From assembly GCA_029777755.1 (NCBI GenBank), contig JAKORQ010000499.1:1-6141 (forward strand): 6,141 bases of DNA. Reading direction: 5' to 3'. This DNA comes from Planctomycetota bacterium. GTDB taxonomy: Bacteria > Planctomycetota > Phycisphaerae > Tepidisphaerales > Tepidisphaeraceae. Position 1 is the stretch's first letter; each line of letters opens with the position of its first letter. The translations under genes and the position numbers were made by a program. Shown here in pieces: positions 5,135-6,141 of this stretch. The notes under the pieces are model-generated. The model had not been told where the DNA came from and did not search any database. It saw nothing but the letters and a program-made list of their open reading frames with translations.

Positions 5135-6141
5135 ATGAGATGGCTCGGACCTATCTTCGGCAGGCACGCAGCTTCGCCAGTGCGGGGAACCCGGCCAGGT
5201 CGGCCGAGTTGCTGGAACGTGCCAGCGTGCTGGTGCGCGACGATGTCGCCCTGGAGCGACAGATCAACGAGGAACTGGTAAGCGCATATGAGCAGATCGG
5301 GCGAGCTTCCGACGCGCAGCGGCTGCGGGCTCGCCTGGACAGGACACCCGTTCCACCGGGACAGCCACCATCGGGCCGCTCTTCCGGGCCGGCCGTACAG
5401 GTAGTGGTGAAGAAGAGCTTCTGGGATCGCGCTCCCGTGCTGGCTGTATTGGCGATCGTTGCAGCAGGTTCGCTGGCCTGGTTCTTCATGCGAGGCACGC
5501 CGGGAGGATCGTCGGCCGACCCCGTATATACCGCAGAATCGCCAGCGCTGGCTCAGACGCAAACTCCACCGGCCATCGAGCCGGTGAGCGCGCTGCCGGC
5601 CAACATCCCGCTGCCGCCTCCGCCGACCATCCCTGCGACCGTACCGACAGAATCCGCAGCGGCGATGACGGCAACACCGAGTCGCCAACTGCTTGGGGAG
5701 AATGTCGCACTGCTGGTGGTAAGTGTTGTCTATGCCAACCAGTATGAAAGATGGACGTTCCCCATATCGACCGGGACCGCATTCGCCGTGACTACCGATG
5801 GACTGATGCTCACCAATCGGCACGTTGTCGAGCCACCGGTACAGGCAAACTTCCCCGGGGCACTGGACGCCTTCGGCAGGCCGACCGTCACATGGCGTGG
5901 ATTGTCATACACAGTCTGCTTCTCGAAGGATGATCGTGTAGAGGCACTTCTCGTCTACACGAGCGACGACCATGACATGGCGATCCTCAAGGCGGATCGC
6001 CGGTTCGATCGGCCGCTGAAGATCTCCTTCGACCCTCCCACACAGGGAGAAGACGCCCTGGCCTGCGGTTTTCCCGGGATCGTGCAGTACCTGTTCGACA
6101 AACAGGAACTGACGCCTTGGCGGGTAGATGAGCACATCCGC
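5131..6141 (+). CDS. Membrane-anchored trypsin-like (HtrA-type) serine protease, cut by right window edge
   Basis: The ATG at 5131 overlaps the previous stop codon (ATGA), implying translational coupling. The frame stays open for 337 codons to the edge. Residues 1-70 form two or three charged helices resembling a TPR-like hairpin ('LRQARSFASAGNPARSAELLERA'). After a short Gly/Ser/Pro linker, 'VQVVVKK' precedes a single TM helix (about 101-119), then a Pro/Ala/Thr-rich spacer (about 129-183). The protease domain begins near 188: 'STGTAFAVTTDGLMLTNRHVVE' resembles the HtrA segment carrying the catalytic histidine (His231), and 'DDHDMAILKAD' supplies the aspartate (Asp282). 'GEDALACGFPG' (306-316) fits the strand before the serine region. 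The catalytic Gly-x-Ser-Gly lies beyond the window, so activity cannot be judged. Two cysteines in the protease domain (263, 312) could form a disulfide. Topology is inferred as N-in with the protease outside. It is the likely effector or processing enzyme of the operon; housekeeping HtrA is less likely because a cytoplasmic helical domain replaces the usual signal peptide and no PDZ is seen yet. Confidence 0.88.
   Translation, partial: MNEMARTYLRQARSFASAGNPARSAELLERASVLVRDDVALERQINEELVSAYEQIGRASDAQRLRARLDRTPVPPGQPPSGRSSGPAVQVVVKKSFWDRAPVLAVLAIVAAGSLAWFFMRGTPGGSSADPVYTAESPALAQTQTPPAIEPVSALPANIPLPPPPTIPATVPTESAAAMTATPSRQLLGENVALLVVSVVYANQYERWTFPISTGTAFAVTTDGLMLTNRHVVEPPVQANFPGALDAFGRPTVTWRGLSYTVCFSKDDRVEALLVYTSDDHDMAILKADRRFDRPLKISFDPPTQGEDALACGFPGIVQYLFDKQELTPWRVDEHIR

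Noticed and set aside
5002..5823. Minus-strand open frame (273 codons) opposite the protease gene
   Set aside because: Low-complexity Arg/Gly/Ser-rich translation antisense to a protease gene with clear HtrA-type motifs.

Overview
The window looks like GC-rich chromosomal DNA from a planctomycete or close relative. Two things suggest this. The PheT fragment is of the short type that, as I recall, planctomycetes carry, lacking the EMAP/tRNA-binding OB-fold insert. Two of the other proteins carry the 'G-L-V-x-Y-x-x-x-W-M-T-P-E-E' type repeats that I associate with planctomycete proteins. This assignment is inferred from family memory, not from a database search.

Layout: positions 1-493 (minus strand) hold the first 164 codons of pheT, cut by the left window edge. 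Positions 494-793 are a divergent intergenic region with a candidate extended -10 promoter for the rightward genes. From 794 to the right edge, four plus-strand genes are packed as an apparent operon with gaps of 23 and 22 bases and an ATGA overlap. They encode: (1) a 553-aa membrane protein with an FHA-like N-terminal domain, one transmembrane segment, helical repeats, W-repeats, a coiled coil and a C-terminal alpha/beta domain; (2) a 407-aa P-loop GTPase with a GYF_2-like N-terminus, a proline-rich linker, a coiled coil and a C-terminal membrane tail anchor; (3) a 469-aa membrane protein whose N-terminal half resembles the N-terminal domain of 'GTPase-associated protein 1' (GAP1) and whose C-terminal half carries the same W-repeats as protein 1; (4) the first 337 residues of a membrane-anchored trypsin-like (HtrA-type) serine protease, truncated before its catalytic serine.

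How they may work together (inference): all four proteins have exactly one predicted transmembrane segment. Positive-inside reasoning places the FHA-like, GTPase, GAP1-like and helical domains in the cytoplasm, and the W-repeats, C-terminal domain and protease outside. The operon therefore reads as a membrane-spanning signalling device in which a GTPase switch with its partner inside could control protein contacts and a protease on the other side. GAP1-like proteins and this broad class of GTPases have been linked by comparative genomics to predicted biological-conflict systems. This membrane-anchored version with shared W-repeats and a protease is the main candidate for something undescribed. 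No mobile elements, CRISPR arrays, tRNA or rRNA genes were seen.
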